Source: Limnospira sp050045915
GTDB taxonomy: Bacteria > Cyanobacteriota > Cyanobacteriia > Cyanobacteriales > Microcoleaceae
Length of the DNA stretch: 36,958 nucleotides
Direction of reading: 5' to 3'
Assembly: GCA_050045915.1 (NCBI GenBank)
Contig: JBNGCR010000034.1
Location: 1 to 36,958, forward strand
Below are positions 16,779-25,279 of this stretch, piece after piece (positions within the stretch are counted from its first letter, which is position 1; every line of letters starts with the position of its first letter). Below the pieces are notes generated by a model. That model worked only from the letters and a program-made list of their open reading frames with translations, was not told where the DNA came from and did not search any database. The translations under genes and the position numbers were made by a program.

Positions 16779-17606
16779 ATGACTCAAGAAACCGCAACTA
16801 ACCCGCAGGCGATCGGCGATCGCGAACCCATCGCGCCGTCAGACTGGGAGCACCCATCCCCCCCCACGGATTTAATCTTTGATGACGGAGAACCCTTGGA
16901 AAGTAACCGCCACCGCATCGCCATGAACGTGCTGATCCGTTCCGCACAGCAGGCCCTCCTGCCCCGTCCCGATAGTTTTGTCGGCGGCAATATGTTCGTC
17001 TATTACAGCCGCCACCAGGCGATGAACCGTGACTTTCGCGGACCCGACTTTTTTGCTGTTTTGGGAGTTGAAGGCGATCGCGAACGCAAAGGTTGGGTGA
17101 TTTGGGAGGAAGGTGGACGCTATCCCGACGTCATTATCGAGCTGCTTTCTCCGAGTACGGCATCTGTCGATAGAGGCATCAAAAAAAACCTCTACGAACA
17201 GACTTTCAAAACCCCAGATTATTTTATTTTCGACCCCTTCGATCCCGATTCTTTGGCGGGTTGGCGCCTGGATTTAACCCAAGGCTACCAACCCCTGTCT
17301 CCCAACGATCGCGGCTGGCTGTGGTGCGAAACGTTGGGGTTGTGGCTGGGAACCTGGGAGGGTGCGATCGACCGCGAACCGATGACCGGAACCTGCCATT
17401 GGTTGCGATTTTACGACCCCGAGGGCCATTTGGTCTTGTTACCCGAAGAGGCGGCCCAGCAGCAAGCCGAACAGGAACGACAGCGGGCCGAACAGGAACG
17501 ACAGCGGGCCGAACAGGAACGACAGCGGGCCGAACAGGAACGACAGCGGGCCGATCGCCTAGCCGAACGGTTGCGGGAGTTAGGGATTGACCCGTCCGCG
17601 CTTTAA
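16779..17606 (+). CDS. Uma2-family (DUF820) endonuclease-fold protein with coiled-coil repeat tail
   Basis: 275 residues from ATG 16779 (GGAGG 8 nt upstream decides the start). The Uma2 fold shows the acidic active-site residues in FRGPDFFAVLG and in the PDVIIELLSPSTA stretch, followed by KKNLYEQTFKTPDYFIFDP. The family is a PD-(D/E)XK nuclease fold, expanded in cyanobacteria, without an agreed function. Residues about 229-258 are four identical 7-residue units (AEQERQR), from 21-bp DNA repeats at 17466-17549, forming a charged helix before the usual LAERLRELGIDP ending. It is divergent from the Rpn-type gene; a second Uma2 gene lies at 26502. Confidence 0.87.
   Translation: MTQETATNPQAIGDREPIAPSDWEHPSPPTDLIFDDGEPLESNRHRIAMNVLIRSAQQALLPRPDSFVGGNMFVYYSRHQAMNRDFRGPDFFAVLGVEGDRERKGWVIWEEGGRYPDVIIELLSPSTASVDRGIKKNLYEQTFKTPDYFIFDPFDPDSLAGWRLDLTQGYQPLSPNDRGWLWCETLGLWLGTWEGAIDREPMTGTCHWLRFYDPEGHLVLLPEEAAQQQAEQERQRAEQERQRAEQERQRAEQERQRADRLAERLRELGIDPSAL
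17466..17549. repeat. Four exact 21-bp tandem repeats inside the Uma2 gene
   Basis: The 21-bp unit starting gccgaacaggaacgacagcg occurs four times in a row and encodes AEQERQR. The exact DNA identity suggests recent slippage or expansion. Confidence 0.95.
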
Positions 17607-17701
17607 TATTTACAGGGTGCGAGATTTGTAACAGTTCAATTGCTTTGAATATTATCCCAGCGTGATGGGTAAACTATCGCCGATCGCCTAAATTTCCCCC
17701 A

Positions 17702-19264
17702 ATGATGAATACTGCAATTCCCCCCGGTCAAATTCTCAGAAATCACTATCTCATCGTCCGCGAACTCGGTCATGGCGGGTTCGGACGCACCTATTTGGCA
17801 AAAGATCGAAATCGGTTTGACGAGTTGTGCGTGTTGAAAGAATTCGCCCCCCAAGTTCAAGGCAGTTACGGATTGCAAAAATCTCAGGAATTGTTTGAAC
17901 GGGAAGCGCAAATCCTCTATCAACTCCGCCACCCCCAAATCCCCCGATTTCAAGAACTGTTTCGGGAAAAAATCGGCGATCGCGGCTATCTTTTCGTCGT
18001 GCAAGATTATGTCGCGGGATCGACATACCGAGACTTGCTAAAACAGCGACTTCGAGAAGGAAAATGTTTTGCAGAGGCAGAAATCACCCAACTGTTACTC
18101 GACCTACTTCCGGTTTTGGAATATATTCATTCACTCGGAGTCATTCACCGGGATATTTCTCCCGATAATATGATTCGGCGGGAATCGGACGGGTTGCCCG
18201 TTTTGATCGATTTTGGCGGAGTCAAACAGATTAAAGCGCAGGTGGAGTCACAATTTTCACCCCGGAACGTTCACGGCAACCCGGCGACTCGGTTGGGTAA
18301 ATTGGGTTACGCGCCGGACGAACAAATGCAGATGGGAATTGTCTATCCCCACAGCGATTTATACGGGTTGGCGGCGACGGCGTTAGTGTTGTTGACGGGG
18401 AAGGAACCCCAGCAGCTTATCGACAGTTATCATTTGACTTGGAATTGGCAGAAAGATGTCAGTTTGAGTCCCAAATTAGACCGAATTTTGAGTCGAATGT
18501 TGGCGCACCAACCCCGCGATCGCTATCCTTCGGTTCGTCAAGTCCTGCAGGCTCTCAATGATACCTCGGAATATTCCAGTCCCTCTCCAACTCTACCGCC
18601 GCCGGAGTTGCCGACGGCGAACACCACCCCGACCCAGAACCAGAGTCAGCAGCAAACCCAGAAACAATTCAAACCCTTCAAATTATCATCTCGCTGGAGG
18701 ACAGTTATTTTGGTGGTATCAGTTTTGGTAATGGGAACTGTGGGATGGGTAGCTTCCAATTACTGGGTCAGCCGCACGTTTGATTTATCTCAAAATAGCG
18801 ATCAATTTGGGAAACTGTCCGAACAGGAAAGGCAGGAAAATTTACGCGATCGCCGTCGCAATTTGGGACTCAATTACAACTTTTTTATCGATTTTGTGAA
18901 CGAGGAATTTTACTACCGCTACCCCGAACAAAGGGGACGGTTACTGACTGCAAGTTCAGCCGATCGCCCCTGGCGACAGCGGTGGGATGAAACGGCAAAT
19001 CAAGTCTTAAATCGCTTGGAAACCCTCAGCGACGAATCTCGGCGGGGACTGGGAACTTACACCCAACGGGATCTCAACCGTTGGGTCGAAGAAGCCAACG
19101 AACTCGATGTCAGCACTTCGACGCTATTCGATCGCGCCGACACCGAATTTTATCAACTGTTTCCGGAACGTCGCGACGAGAAACGTTTGATCGCAGAACC
19201 CGTCATCCAAGTCTGGCGGGGCATCGTCCGCGATCGCCTTTTGGAACTGCAACAATCATCATAA
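17702..19264 (+). CDS. Membrane-anchored Hanks-type Ser/Thr protein kinase
   Basis: 520 residues. The N-terminal kinase domain has the glycine loop GHGGFG (about 23-28), lysine in CVLKEF (K46), the catalytic loop HRDISPDN (about 149-156, HRD) and DFGG (about 170-173). Pro/Gln-rich juxtamembrane residues (about 296-327) precede a single membrane span (about 332-355). The C-terminal 165 residues, outside the membrane, contain RRRNLGLNYNFFIDFVNEEF and no recognised sensor domain. Kinases of this build are numerous in cyanobacteria, and their signals and targets are mostly unknown. Two adjacent ATGs are possible starts and no ribosome site is evident. It is convergent with ribokinase. Confidence 0.9.
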   Translation: MMNTAIPPGQILRNHYLIVRELGHGGFGRTYLAKDRNRFDELCVLKEFAPQVQGSYGLQKSQELFEREAQILYQLRHPQIPRFQELFREKIGDRGYLFVVQDYVAGSTYRDLLKQRLREGKCFAEAEITQLLLDLLPVLEYIHSLGVIHRDISPDNMIRRESDGLPVLIDFGGVKQIKAQVESQFSPRNVHGNPATRLGKLGYAPDEQMQMGIVYPHSDLYGLAATALVLLTGKEPQQLIDSYHLTWNWQKDVSLSPKLDRILSRMLAHQPRDRYPSVRQVLQALNDTSEYSSPSPTLPPPELPTANTTPTQNQSQQQTQKQFKPFKLSSRWRTVILVVSVLVMGTVGWVASNYWVSRTFDLSQNSDQFGKLSEQERQENLRDRRRNLGLNYNFFIDFVNEEFYYRYPEQRGRLLTASSADRPWRQRWDETANQVLNRLETLSDESRRGLGTYTQRDLNRWVEEANELDVSTSTLFDRADTEFYQLFPERRDEKRLIAEPVIQVWRGIVRDRLLELQQSS

Positions 19265-19300
19265 AAATCCATCATAATTACCACAAATTAATTGTCATTA

Positions 19301-19327
19301 AATCTGCGTAATCTGCGTAATCTGCGG
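19301..19327. repeat. Three 9-bp AATCTGCGT tandem repeats
   Basis: AATCTGCGT, AATCTGCGT and AATCTGCGG stand head to tail between the convergent kinase and ribokinase genes. The same core appears in the 29-bp inverted repeats around the GxxExxY gene (25189-25217 and 25659-25687). Confidence 0.85.
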
Positions 19328-19340
19328 ATCATTCAACCTC

Positions 19341-20264
19341 CTAATTTTCCGTAGCCGTGAGAACCCCTTCCAACGTTTGGCGATCGGGAAGCGAAGATTG
19401 CGCCCCAACTTTTGTGGTAGATAACGCCCCCGTCGCCGCCCCCCACAAAATCGCCTCCCGCAGCGATCGCCCTTCGTCCAACGCCGCCGCCATCCCCCCG
19501 TTAAACGCATCTCCCGCCGCCACGGTATCCACCGCTTTCACCGCAAAAGCGGGAACAAAAAATGATTCTGATTTTGTCGCCCAAAATACGCCCTTTGAAC
19601 CCAATTTAATCACCGCAGCTTTCACCCCCCGATCTAATAGGAACGTCGCCGCCTTTTCGGCAGTTTCCGCATCGTGAACCGAAAACCCAACCAGTTGGCT
19701 GGCTTCCACTTCGTTGGGTGTAATAATATCAATGAGCGGATAGATTTTTTCGGAAAAACTATCTGGAACCGGGGCAGGATCGAGGATGACGCGGACTCCC
19801 GCAGCGTCAGCCTCGCGGACGGCGACTTCCACAGCTTCCCAGGGAATTTCGAGTTGTAATAACAGGGATGTCGCCCCCGAAAATAACGGTTTCAGGCGAT
19901 CGACATCTGCGGGACTGACGCAACCGTTCGCCCCCGGAATAATGATAATTTGATTTTCCCCGCTATTGTCAACCGCGATCGTCGCGACGCCGGAATGGGT
20001 GCTGTTATCGCGCCAAACGCCCTCGCAACCCACCGAATTCGCCCGCAACCCCTCCAAAAGGCGATCGGCGAATGCATCGCCCCCGACTCGCCCCACCATG
20101 TGGGTTGTCGCCCCCAACCGCGCCGCCGCCACGGCTTGATTTGCACCCTTTCCCCCCGCGATCGTGATAAAATTGTAGCCCTGAAGGGTTTCTCCAGGCT
20201 GAGGAAGTCGCGGCGTTTGCGCCACCAAATCCATATTGATACTGCCAAAAACTAACACACTCAT
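19341..20264 (-). CDS. rbsK: Ribokinase (PfkB family)
   Basis: 307 residues, normal for the family. It should phosphorylate D-ribose at O5 using ATP, feeding ribose into the pentose phosphate and nucleotide pathways. The start MSVLVFGSINMDLV, the sugar-binding GGKGANQA (about 37-44), LDPAPVP (about 161-167), TPNEVEA (about 182-188) and the ATP/anion-hole signature DTVAAGDAFNGG (about 246-257, catalytic D252) are all present. No ribose transporter or deoxyribose gene is next to it. Its upstream neighbour on the same strand is the GUN4-domain gene, 60 bp away, so they may be co-transcribed. Confidence 0.93.
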   Translation of the reverse strand: MSVLVFGSINMDLVAQTPRLPQPGETLQGYNFITIAGGKGANQAVAAARLGATTHMVGRVGGDAFADRLLEGLRANSVGCEGVWRDNSTHSGVATIAVDNSGENQIIIIPGANGCVSPADVDRLKPLFSGATSLLLQLEIPWEAVEVAVREADAAGVRVILDPAPVPDSFSEKIYPLIDIITPNEVEASQLVGFSVHDAETAEKAATFLLDRGVKAAVIKLGSKGVFWATKSESFFVPAFAVKAVDTVAAGDAFNGGMAAALDEGRSLREAILWGAATGALSTTKVGAQSSLPDRQTLEGVLTATEN

Positions 20265-20324
20265 TGTTGATTATTCCCTCACAATTACTCAAGTTCGTTG
20301 TTGGACTTTAGCCCCATAAATGCG

Positions 20325-21176
20325 CTAAAGCGCAACAACAACAGTTAAATTCATCCACAATGATAAACCCTCCGCCGCCGTTCCAGTTCCCACACCATAA
20401 CACGCCCGTCGTCGCCAAGCAAAAACCGGAAGATGTCCGGGGGGCGCATTCAAATTGAACTGCAATTCTTCGTAATATTTCCAATTGTCTCCATCCCGCC
20501 ACCCGACGCGATCGCAAAATTGTCCGTAATCTCGATCCGCGCTCTCCCAAATTTCCCGCTGCATTTTTAACCCGAATAATCCGCCGCTGTAATACTCCCA
20601 ATAATAGGCGATCGTGCGAAGATCTGTTGCGGGAAACTGTCCGATATCTTCCCCCGTCAGCCAACCTTCCCCTTCCCGCCCCATCACATATAATAAAATC
20701 TGCCAAGTGTACTCGTCCGCAGCCTTCCAATCTCCCACCGCCAACAATTCCATCAACGGCGTATAATCCATCCCCACCTCAGATAAAGGCGGATTTTCAG
20801 TTTCCGTCCGTTCCAACCATCCATCCAGTCGCGAGACAGTCTCCGTCAGCCGTTCCGGGTTGATTTGTTCCAGATAATACAGAACCCATTCCAACTGATT
20901 TTGGAGGTTATCCCGTTCGATTTTTGACGCTTCTAATTCCGATTCGATATGTTTTATTGTCGGCAATAAATCGGCGACAGTCACCCTTTTTTTCTTCGGT
21001 TTATTTGATGTTTTATTCTGCAGATCCTGAAGTTTTCGCCATGTTTCCTGCGCCCATTCCAACCGCTTTTTATCAATTTCAGACTTGCCATCCGTCAAAT
21101 CCCAGCCACAAACCTGACAATTTTCCGGGGGATTTCGAGCCGAATATTCAAAACCGCAAACCGGACATAACAACAT
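20325..21176 (-). CDS. Zinc-ribbon protein with GUN4 domain
   Basis: 283 residues. The N-terminus is a zinc ribbon with CPVC (C4, C7) and CQVC (C20, C23). A coiled coil of about 60 residues follows (IKHIESELEASKIERDNLQN). The C-terminal half is a GUN4 domain: LMELLAVGDWKAADEYTWQI, then GWLTGEDIGQFPATDL, an IAYYWEYYSGGLFGLKMQ stretch and APPGHLP. GUN4 proteins bind porphyrins and, in the canonical form, stimulate Mg-chelatase. GUN4 domains joined to other modules are common in cyanobacteria and need not act in chlorophyll synthesis. The last codons (VVVAL-stop) come from a gcgctaaagcgc repeat also found at 2701. Confidence 0.87.
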   Translation of the reverse strand: MLLCPVCGFEYSARNPPENCQVCGWDLTDGKSEIDKKRLEWAQETWRKLQDLQNKTSNKPKKKRVTVADLLPTIKHIESELEASKIERDNLQNQLEWVLYYLEQINPERLTETVSRLDGWLERTETENPPLSEVGMDYTPLMELLAVGDWKAADEYTWQILLYVMGREGEGWLTGEDIGQFPATDLRTIAYYWEYYSGGLFGLKMQREIWESADRDYGQFCDRVGWRDGDNWKYYEELQFNLNAPPGHLPVFAWRRRACYGVGTGTAAEGLSLWMNLTVVVAL

Positions 21177-21199
21177 AATCTAAATCAAGAAAACACCTC

Positions 21200-21225
21200 T
21201 GTAGGGGCGCAAGGCTTGCACCCTC
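21200..21225. repeat. tgtaggggcg...ccctc dispersed repeat
   Basis: A short element in the gap between the GUN4 and GumN genes. A similar copy in the opposite orientation lies at 28963-28987, just before the glycosyltransferase gene. Elements of this kind are frequent in cyanobacterial spacers. Confidence 0.5.
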
Positions 21226-21271
21226 AAAAGCTTGCTGATATCAATAAATACCATATTTTTTGATTTTTATT

Positions 21272-22195
21272 CTAATGCTGTTCGACAGAATAACCCCGAT
21301 CGCGCAACATTGCGACCAATCCTTCTTCTCCCACTAAATGCCCCGCACCGACGACGATCAAATAGTCTTCGTCATCTCCCAAAAAACCGTCGATCTTCGC
21401 CATCCATTTTTGATTGCGATCGCGGAATATTTTCTCTGCCAAAACCGGATAATCTTGAAATCCAGTCAGAATTAAATTCGCCAGGGTTTGTGTATCTCCC
21501 GTTTTCCAAGCGATCAGCATATCTTGAAATGAAGTTTCCAGCAGATCAATTTCTTCGAGAGTCTGTCGCAGCAGCTTATCCTGTTCTTCCGGAGGAAGTT
21601 CGTCAAACAAACTGAGTTGTTCTTCCACGGTTTCTAGTGTGAGAATTTGTGTTTGAGTCGCGATCGCCTTTTCAAAAAAGTAGCGATCGACTCCATATTG
21701 GGGATCGAAACCGAGCCTTTGCAGTTGCAACGCCACCAGAGAAACGGAGACAAACCAGGGTTCAAAATTTCTGAAAACCTGGATCGGAAATCCCAAATTA
21801 GCCATCGTATTTTCGACGACTTGATAGGTTTCCGGCTGGATCAAATCCCGCAGCGTTTGTCCCCCCGGCGGTGTCGCCTTTTCCAACATAAGCGCCTGGG
21901 TTTCCAAACTCTCAAGTTCGTTGAGATCCAATTCAAATACAACGTTTTCCGCCTCCTCAAAAGCCGTCTCCATCATCGGTGGGAGGGGATAATCATTTTG
22001 ACTCAAGACGTGAATCGAACCCAACAGATAAACCCGATTTTGGGGCGTTTCAACTTCCCATAAAAATTGTTTCGATTCCGCCGTTTGCGAGTCCGCAACA
22101 CGCGATCCGGATAGGATAGAAATTGTGGAAATTAGGCCGATACTCGTCAAACGTCCGACGGCAGTTAATAAGAATGATTGAATAATTTTCGGCAT
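21272..22195 (-). CDS. TraB/GumN family protein, exported
   Basis: 307 residues with an N-terminal signal or anchor (hydrophobic at about 6-28). The family motifs are the first histidine in VYLLGSIHVLSQNDYPL (about 54-70) and the C-terminal VVGAGHLVGEEGL (about 283-295). They form the conserved metal-site pair of the TraB/GumN (Tiki-like) superfamily, thought to be metalloproteases. An acidic ELDLNELESLE segment follows the first motif, as usual. The role in cyanobacteria is unknown. It lies downstream of cydAB on the same strand but is separated by about 325 bp with a MITE-like repeat, so it is probably a separate unit. Confidence 0.85.
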   Translation of the reverse strand: MPKIIQSFLLTAVGRLTSIGLISTISILSGSRVADSQTAESKQFLWEVETPQNRVYLLGSIHVLSQNDYPLPPMMETAFEEAENVVFELDLNELESLETQALMLEKATPPGGQTLRDLIQPETYQVVENTMANLGFPIQVFRNFEPWFVSVSLVALQLQRLGFDPQYGVDRYFFEKAIATQTQILTLETVEEQLSLFDELPPEEQDKLLRQTLEEIDLLETSFQDMLIAWKTGDTQTLANLILTGFQDYPVLAEKIFRDRNQKWMAKIDGFLGDDEDYLIVVGAGHLVGEEGLVAMLRDRGYSVEQH

Positions 22196-22521
22196 TGCTG
22201 GAAAATATATCGTCAGTGAATCCCAAGGCGCGATCGCACCCTAATTGTAACACTTTCCCGATCAATTGGCTCCCCCCTTATTAAGCAGGGCCGTTTCATT
22301 TTCCCCCGAAAAATGTCGTTTGGGGAGCGGAGGGGCAGAGGGGCGGAGGGGAGTTTTTTTGGAATAAAAAGGTATTTTTAACCGGAAAAAACTCTCGCTC
22401 CTCGCGCCCATCAGCGGTTTTCCTGATCAGCCTCGATAATTTTTAACCGAGAATGAAACAGCTCTGCCCTTATTAAGGGGGGCGGGGGTATTCACGCTAT
22501 TCAGGCAAAAATTGCGATCGC
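22196..22521. repeat. Spacer with MITE-like imperfect inverted repeats
   Basis: No gene here. Imperfect inverted repeats of about 33 bp (22271-22303 and 22449-22483), both carrying a ttattaag core next to a run of C or G and a tgaaac/gtttca block, flank about 145 bp. The interior includes purine-rich tracts (ggagcggaggggcagagggg). No transposase is encoded. This looks like a non-autonomous element or a decayed repeat between gumN-like and cydB. Confidence 0.55.
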
Positions 22522-23535
22522 CTATTCTCCGTAGCTTCCCTCCGTCACCTTGCCGCGAAACACGACATATTGATAAATATTGTAGAACAACATCACTGGA
22601 ATTAACGCCCCCACAAAAATGATCATCACAACCATCGAACTCGGGTCAGCCGCCGCTTGATAAATTGTAATTGAGGGAGGAATGATGTAAGGAAACACCA
22701 CCATCGCCAGTCCGATAAACGTCAACACGAAAATCAGAATTGTCCAGACAAATGGGGTTCTTTCCTCCTCGCGATCGATACTCCGCAGCAATAACCCGAT
22801 CAGGACGACACCCAAAATTGGAATCAGGGCGAAAATATAAACGAGGGGTTCAGAAAAGAGGCGATCGCGGGCGGATTCGTAAAAAATCGGCGTGACAATT
22901 GTAATCAAAATCGCGCCGATAAGGGTTGTAATTGATGCAATTTTTGCGGTTCTATAATGAGTCTTTTGCAAATCGCCTTCCGTCTTCCAAATTAAATAGG
23001 TAGAACCGATCAGCACATATCCCTGAATCAGGGTCAGTGCCACCACCACAGAGGGGAGACTGAACCAATCCCAAGTCGTTCCGATAAAGTGTCCCGCCGC
23101 GTCAACTTGAATCCCTTCCAGAACGCCACCGAGGGAAAATCCCTGGCCCAAAGCCGCCAAAAAACTCCCCGCACCGAAAGCAATGTTCCAAAAGAATTTT
23201 CGGTCTGCCTGTTCGCGGAACTCAAACGCCACCGCCCGAAAAATCAAGCCAAAAATCATGATAAAAATCGGCACATACAAGGCATTTAAAATGGTGCTGT
23301 AAGCGAGAGGAAACGCGCCGAACAAACTCCCCCCCATCAGCACCAACCAGGTTTCATTGGCATCCCAAATGTTACTCAAACTCGTCATCAAAATACTACG
23401 ACGTTCTTCGCTTGAGGAAGTCAAAGATAAAATCCCAACTCCCAGATCGAAGCCATCCAGCATCACATAAAGAAACAGAAATAATGCCAAAATCCCGAAC
23501 CAAACCTGGGGGAGTAAATAACTCAGTGTCTCCAT
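22522..23535 (-). CDS. cydB: Cytochrome bd oxidase subunit II (CydB)
   Basis: About 337 residues with eight or so hydrophobic segments. The start is METLSYLLPQVWFGILALFL, with an extra ATG codon just upstream; then comes the conserved LDGFDLGVGIL motif (about 27-37) and WDANETWLVLMGGSLFGAFP (about 57-76). Subunit II pairs with CydA to make the quinol oxidase that reduces oxygen without pumping protons. In cyanobacteria this enzyme relieves over-reduction of the quinone pool. The gene follows cydA by about 80 bp, a gap that contains a strong stem-loop. Length is slightly shorter than the E. coli protein (379). Confidence 0.95.
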   Translation of the reverse strand: METLSYLLPQVWFGILALFLFLYVMLDGFDLGVGILSLTSSSEERRSILMTSLSNIWDANETWLVLMGGSLFGAFPLAYSTILNALYVPIFIMIFGLIFRAVAFEFREQADRKFFWNIAFGAGSFLAALGQGFSLGGVLEGIQVDAAGHFIGTTWDWFSLPSVVVALTLIQGYVLIGSTYLIWKTEGDLQKTHYRTAKIASITTLIGAILITIVTPIFYESARDRLFSEPLVYIFALIPILGVVLIGLLLRSIDREEERTPFVWTILIFVLTFIGLAMVVFPYIIPPSITIYQAAADPSSMVVMIIFVGALIPVMLFYNIYQYVVFRGKVTEGSYGE

Positions 23536-23561
23536 CAAAAATCCTCATTATCATGTATTTG

Positions 23562-23602
23562 AGTAGTACAAGCTTCTGGCTGGCTAGAAAACTTGTACTA
23601 CT
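23562..23602. repeat. 11-bp perfect inverted repeat between cydA and cydB
   Basis: AGTAGTACAAG at 23562-23572 and its exact reverse complement CTTGTACTACT at 23592-23602, with a 19-nt loop that has a small inner TTCT/AGAA stem. There is no T-tract, so it may act as an RNA stability or processing element, or be a dispersed palindromic repeat. Confidence 0.75.
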
Positions 23603-23617
23603 GTTGTCTGTCTACTG

Positions 23618-25060
23618 CTATTGTTGAGCTTCTGCGGGCCGTTCGTCCGGGGCAAATCGACCGGGGGTTGTATCGACGGCGGGGCGATCGCTTTCTCCCG
23701 GAATTGGCAAGTCAAATTTCGGTCCGCGGCGGATGATGCGACTGCCAAAATAAAGGGCGGCAAAAAATAGCAACGTATAAACTAAAGCGAAGCCGATCAG
23801 GGTCGTCAATACGTTTTCTGGAGGCAAATTAGAAGCCGCATCGACGGTGCGAATTTCATTGTAAACCGTCCAGGGTTGTCGCCCCACACAGCGAACCGTC
23901 CAACCCGCTTCCACGGCGATATATCCCAAAGGTGCAGATAAAATCCAACCCCACATCAACCAACCCTGTTGCGCGATATTTTCCGGCGAGAATTTACCCC
24001 GCAACCATTGGAGGACGCTGAGGGCGACCAGGGCGACCAAAAAGAAACCGATTCCGACCATAATTCGGAAGGAGTAATAAATCAATCCCAGCATTTTGGG
24101 ACGATTTTCCGGCGACCATTCTTTCAACCCCAAAACGGGTTCCGACAAGTCTTTTTTCAGTTCGAGTATATATCCCAAACCGTTAGGGATGCTAATTTCC
24201 CAATCATTTTTTTCGGCTTTTTCGTTGGGAATTGCCAGCAAACTCCAGGCGGCGGATTGTCCGGCGGGGATGGTTTCCCACTGGGCTTCCATCGCCGCCA
24301 ATTTAGTGGGTTGGTAGTGGTAAACCTGTTCGCCACTCAGGTGGCCGACATAAATTTGCATCGGGGCAACGGCGATCGCGGCAATGAGGGCAATTTTTAA
24401 AGATTTGGAGAAAAATTCATGGTGGCGTTTTTTGAGGATATACCAGGCGCTGATGCCGCCGATCACGAACAGCGATGTCTCCAAAGTCGCGAAGAACATA
24501 TGGAGAAAACTGTTGAGCGTGAAGGGATTAAAAATGGCTTTAAAATAGTCGAGGACGACAAATTTTCCATCGACCATTTCCACTCCGGCGGGGGTTTGCA
24601 GCCAGGAGTTAGCCGACAAGATCCAAAAGGTGGAAAGGTTAGCACCGAAGGCGACGAGAATGGTAGAAATATAGTGAATGACGGGGTTGACGCGCTCCCA
24701 ACCAAACACCATAATTCCCAAAAAGGCGGCTTCTAACATGAAAGCCCAGGATGCCTCGAAACCGATCACGCTTCCGAAGAAATTTCCGATCGCCTCCGAT
24801 AGGGGCGCCCAGTTGGTTCCAAATTGAAATTCCATCGGGATGCCGCTGGCGACGCCGATGCCGAAATTGAGGACGTAAAATTTCGCCCAAAAGCGGGCGT
24901 GGTAGTAGTATTGGGGGTTGCGAGTTTTCAGCCACAACCCCTCGATAATGACCAGATAAATGCCCAGTCCGGTGGTGAGGACGGGCCACAACATATGAAA
25001 AATGGCGGTCAGCGCAAATTGCATTCGCGACAGTGCCACGGTATTGGACAGTAAATCCAC
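23618..25060 (-). CDS. cydA: Cytochrome bd oxidase subunit I (CydA)
   Basis: 480 residues with about nine membrane helices. The start MDLLSNTVALSRMQFALTAI includes the haem b595 ligand histidine in IFHMLWP (about H22). FGIGVASGIPMEFQFGTNW (about 70-88) and EASWAFMLEA (about 103-112) hold the conserved glutamates. VGRQPWTVYNEIRT is the GRQPW signature. The loop before it is short, suggesting the short Q-loop, cyanide-insensitive-oxidase type. CydA carries haems b558, b595 and d and oxidises plastoquinol. The gene leads the cydA-cydB operon. No cydX or cydDC genes are nearby. Confidence 0.95.
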   Translation of the reverse strand: MDLLSNTVALSRMQFALTAIFHMLWPVLTTGLGIYLVIIEGLWLKTRNPQYYYHARFWAKFYVLNFGIGVASGIPMEFQFGTNWAPLSEAIGNFFGSVIGFEASWAFMLEAAFLGIMVFGWERVNPVIHYISTILVAFGANLSTFWILSANSWLQTPAGVEMVDGKFVVLDYFKAIFNPFTLNSFLHMFFATLETSLFVIGGISAWYILKKRHHEFFSKSLKIALIAAIAVAPMQIYVGHLSGEQVYHYQPTKLAAMEAQWETIPAGQSAAWSLLAIPNEKAEKNDWEISIPNGLGYILELKKDLSEPVLGLKEWSPENRPKMLGLIYYSFRIMVGIGFFLVALVALSVLQWLRGKFSPENIAQQGWLMWGWILSAPLGYIAVEAGWTVRCVGRQPWTVYNEIRTVDAASNLPPENVLTTLIGFALVYTLLFFAALYFGSRIIRRGPKFDLPIPGESDRPAVDTTPGRFAPDERPAEAQQ

Positions 25061-25279
25061 GCTTGTCTCTCCAGAATTGACAATATCGGCTTTGAGAACC
25101 GCTCTCTATTATTGTGCGATCGGAGCCGAAAATGCCAGGTTTGATTTTTGGGTATAAAGTTATACAGTCGCGGGGGTGGGGGAATAAATCCGCAGATTTC
25201 GCAGATTTTCGCAGATTTTTAGATGGTGATGGGGTGGTATGATTGGGGGGGATTATTGGAGAATAATTAAGAGAGAGAA
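25061..25279. promoter_or_regulatory. cydA upstream region with GTATAA-ag-TTATAC palindrome
   Basis: The divergent spacer between cydA and the GxxExxY gene contains a perfect 14-bp palindrome at 25153-25166, about 93 bp before the cydA start. It could be an operator or a promoter element. The left 29-bp inverted repeat (25189-25217) also lies here. Confidence 0.35.
25189..25217. repeat. 29-bp inverted repeat, left arm
   Basis: Contains three CGCAGATTT-type units. It is the exact reverse complement of 25659-25687. The two arms enclose the GxxExxY gene almost exactly, with the right arm inside its last codons. Confidence 0.9.

Noticed and set aside
23412..23627. Small plus-strand frame between cydB and cydA
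   Set aside because: It is antisense to cydB and its end is simply the translated stem-loop repeat; no ribosome site supports it.
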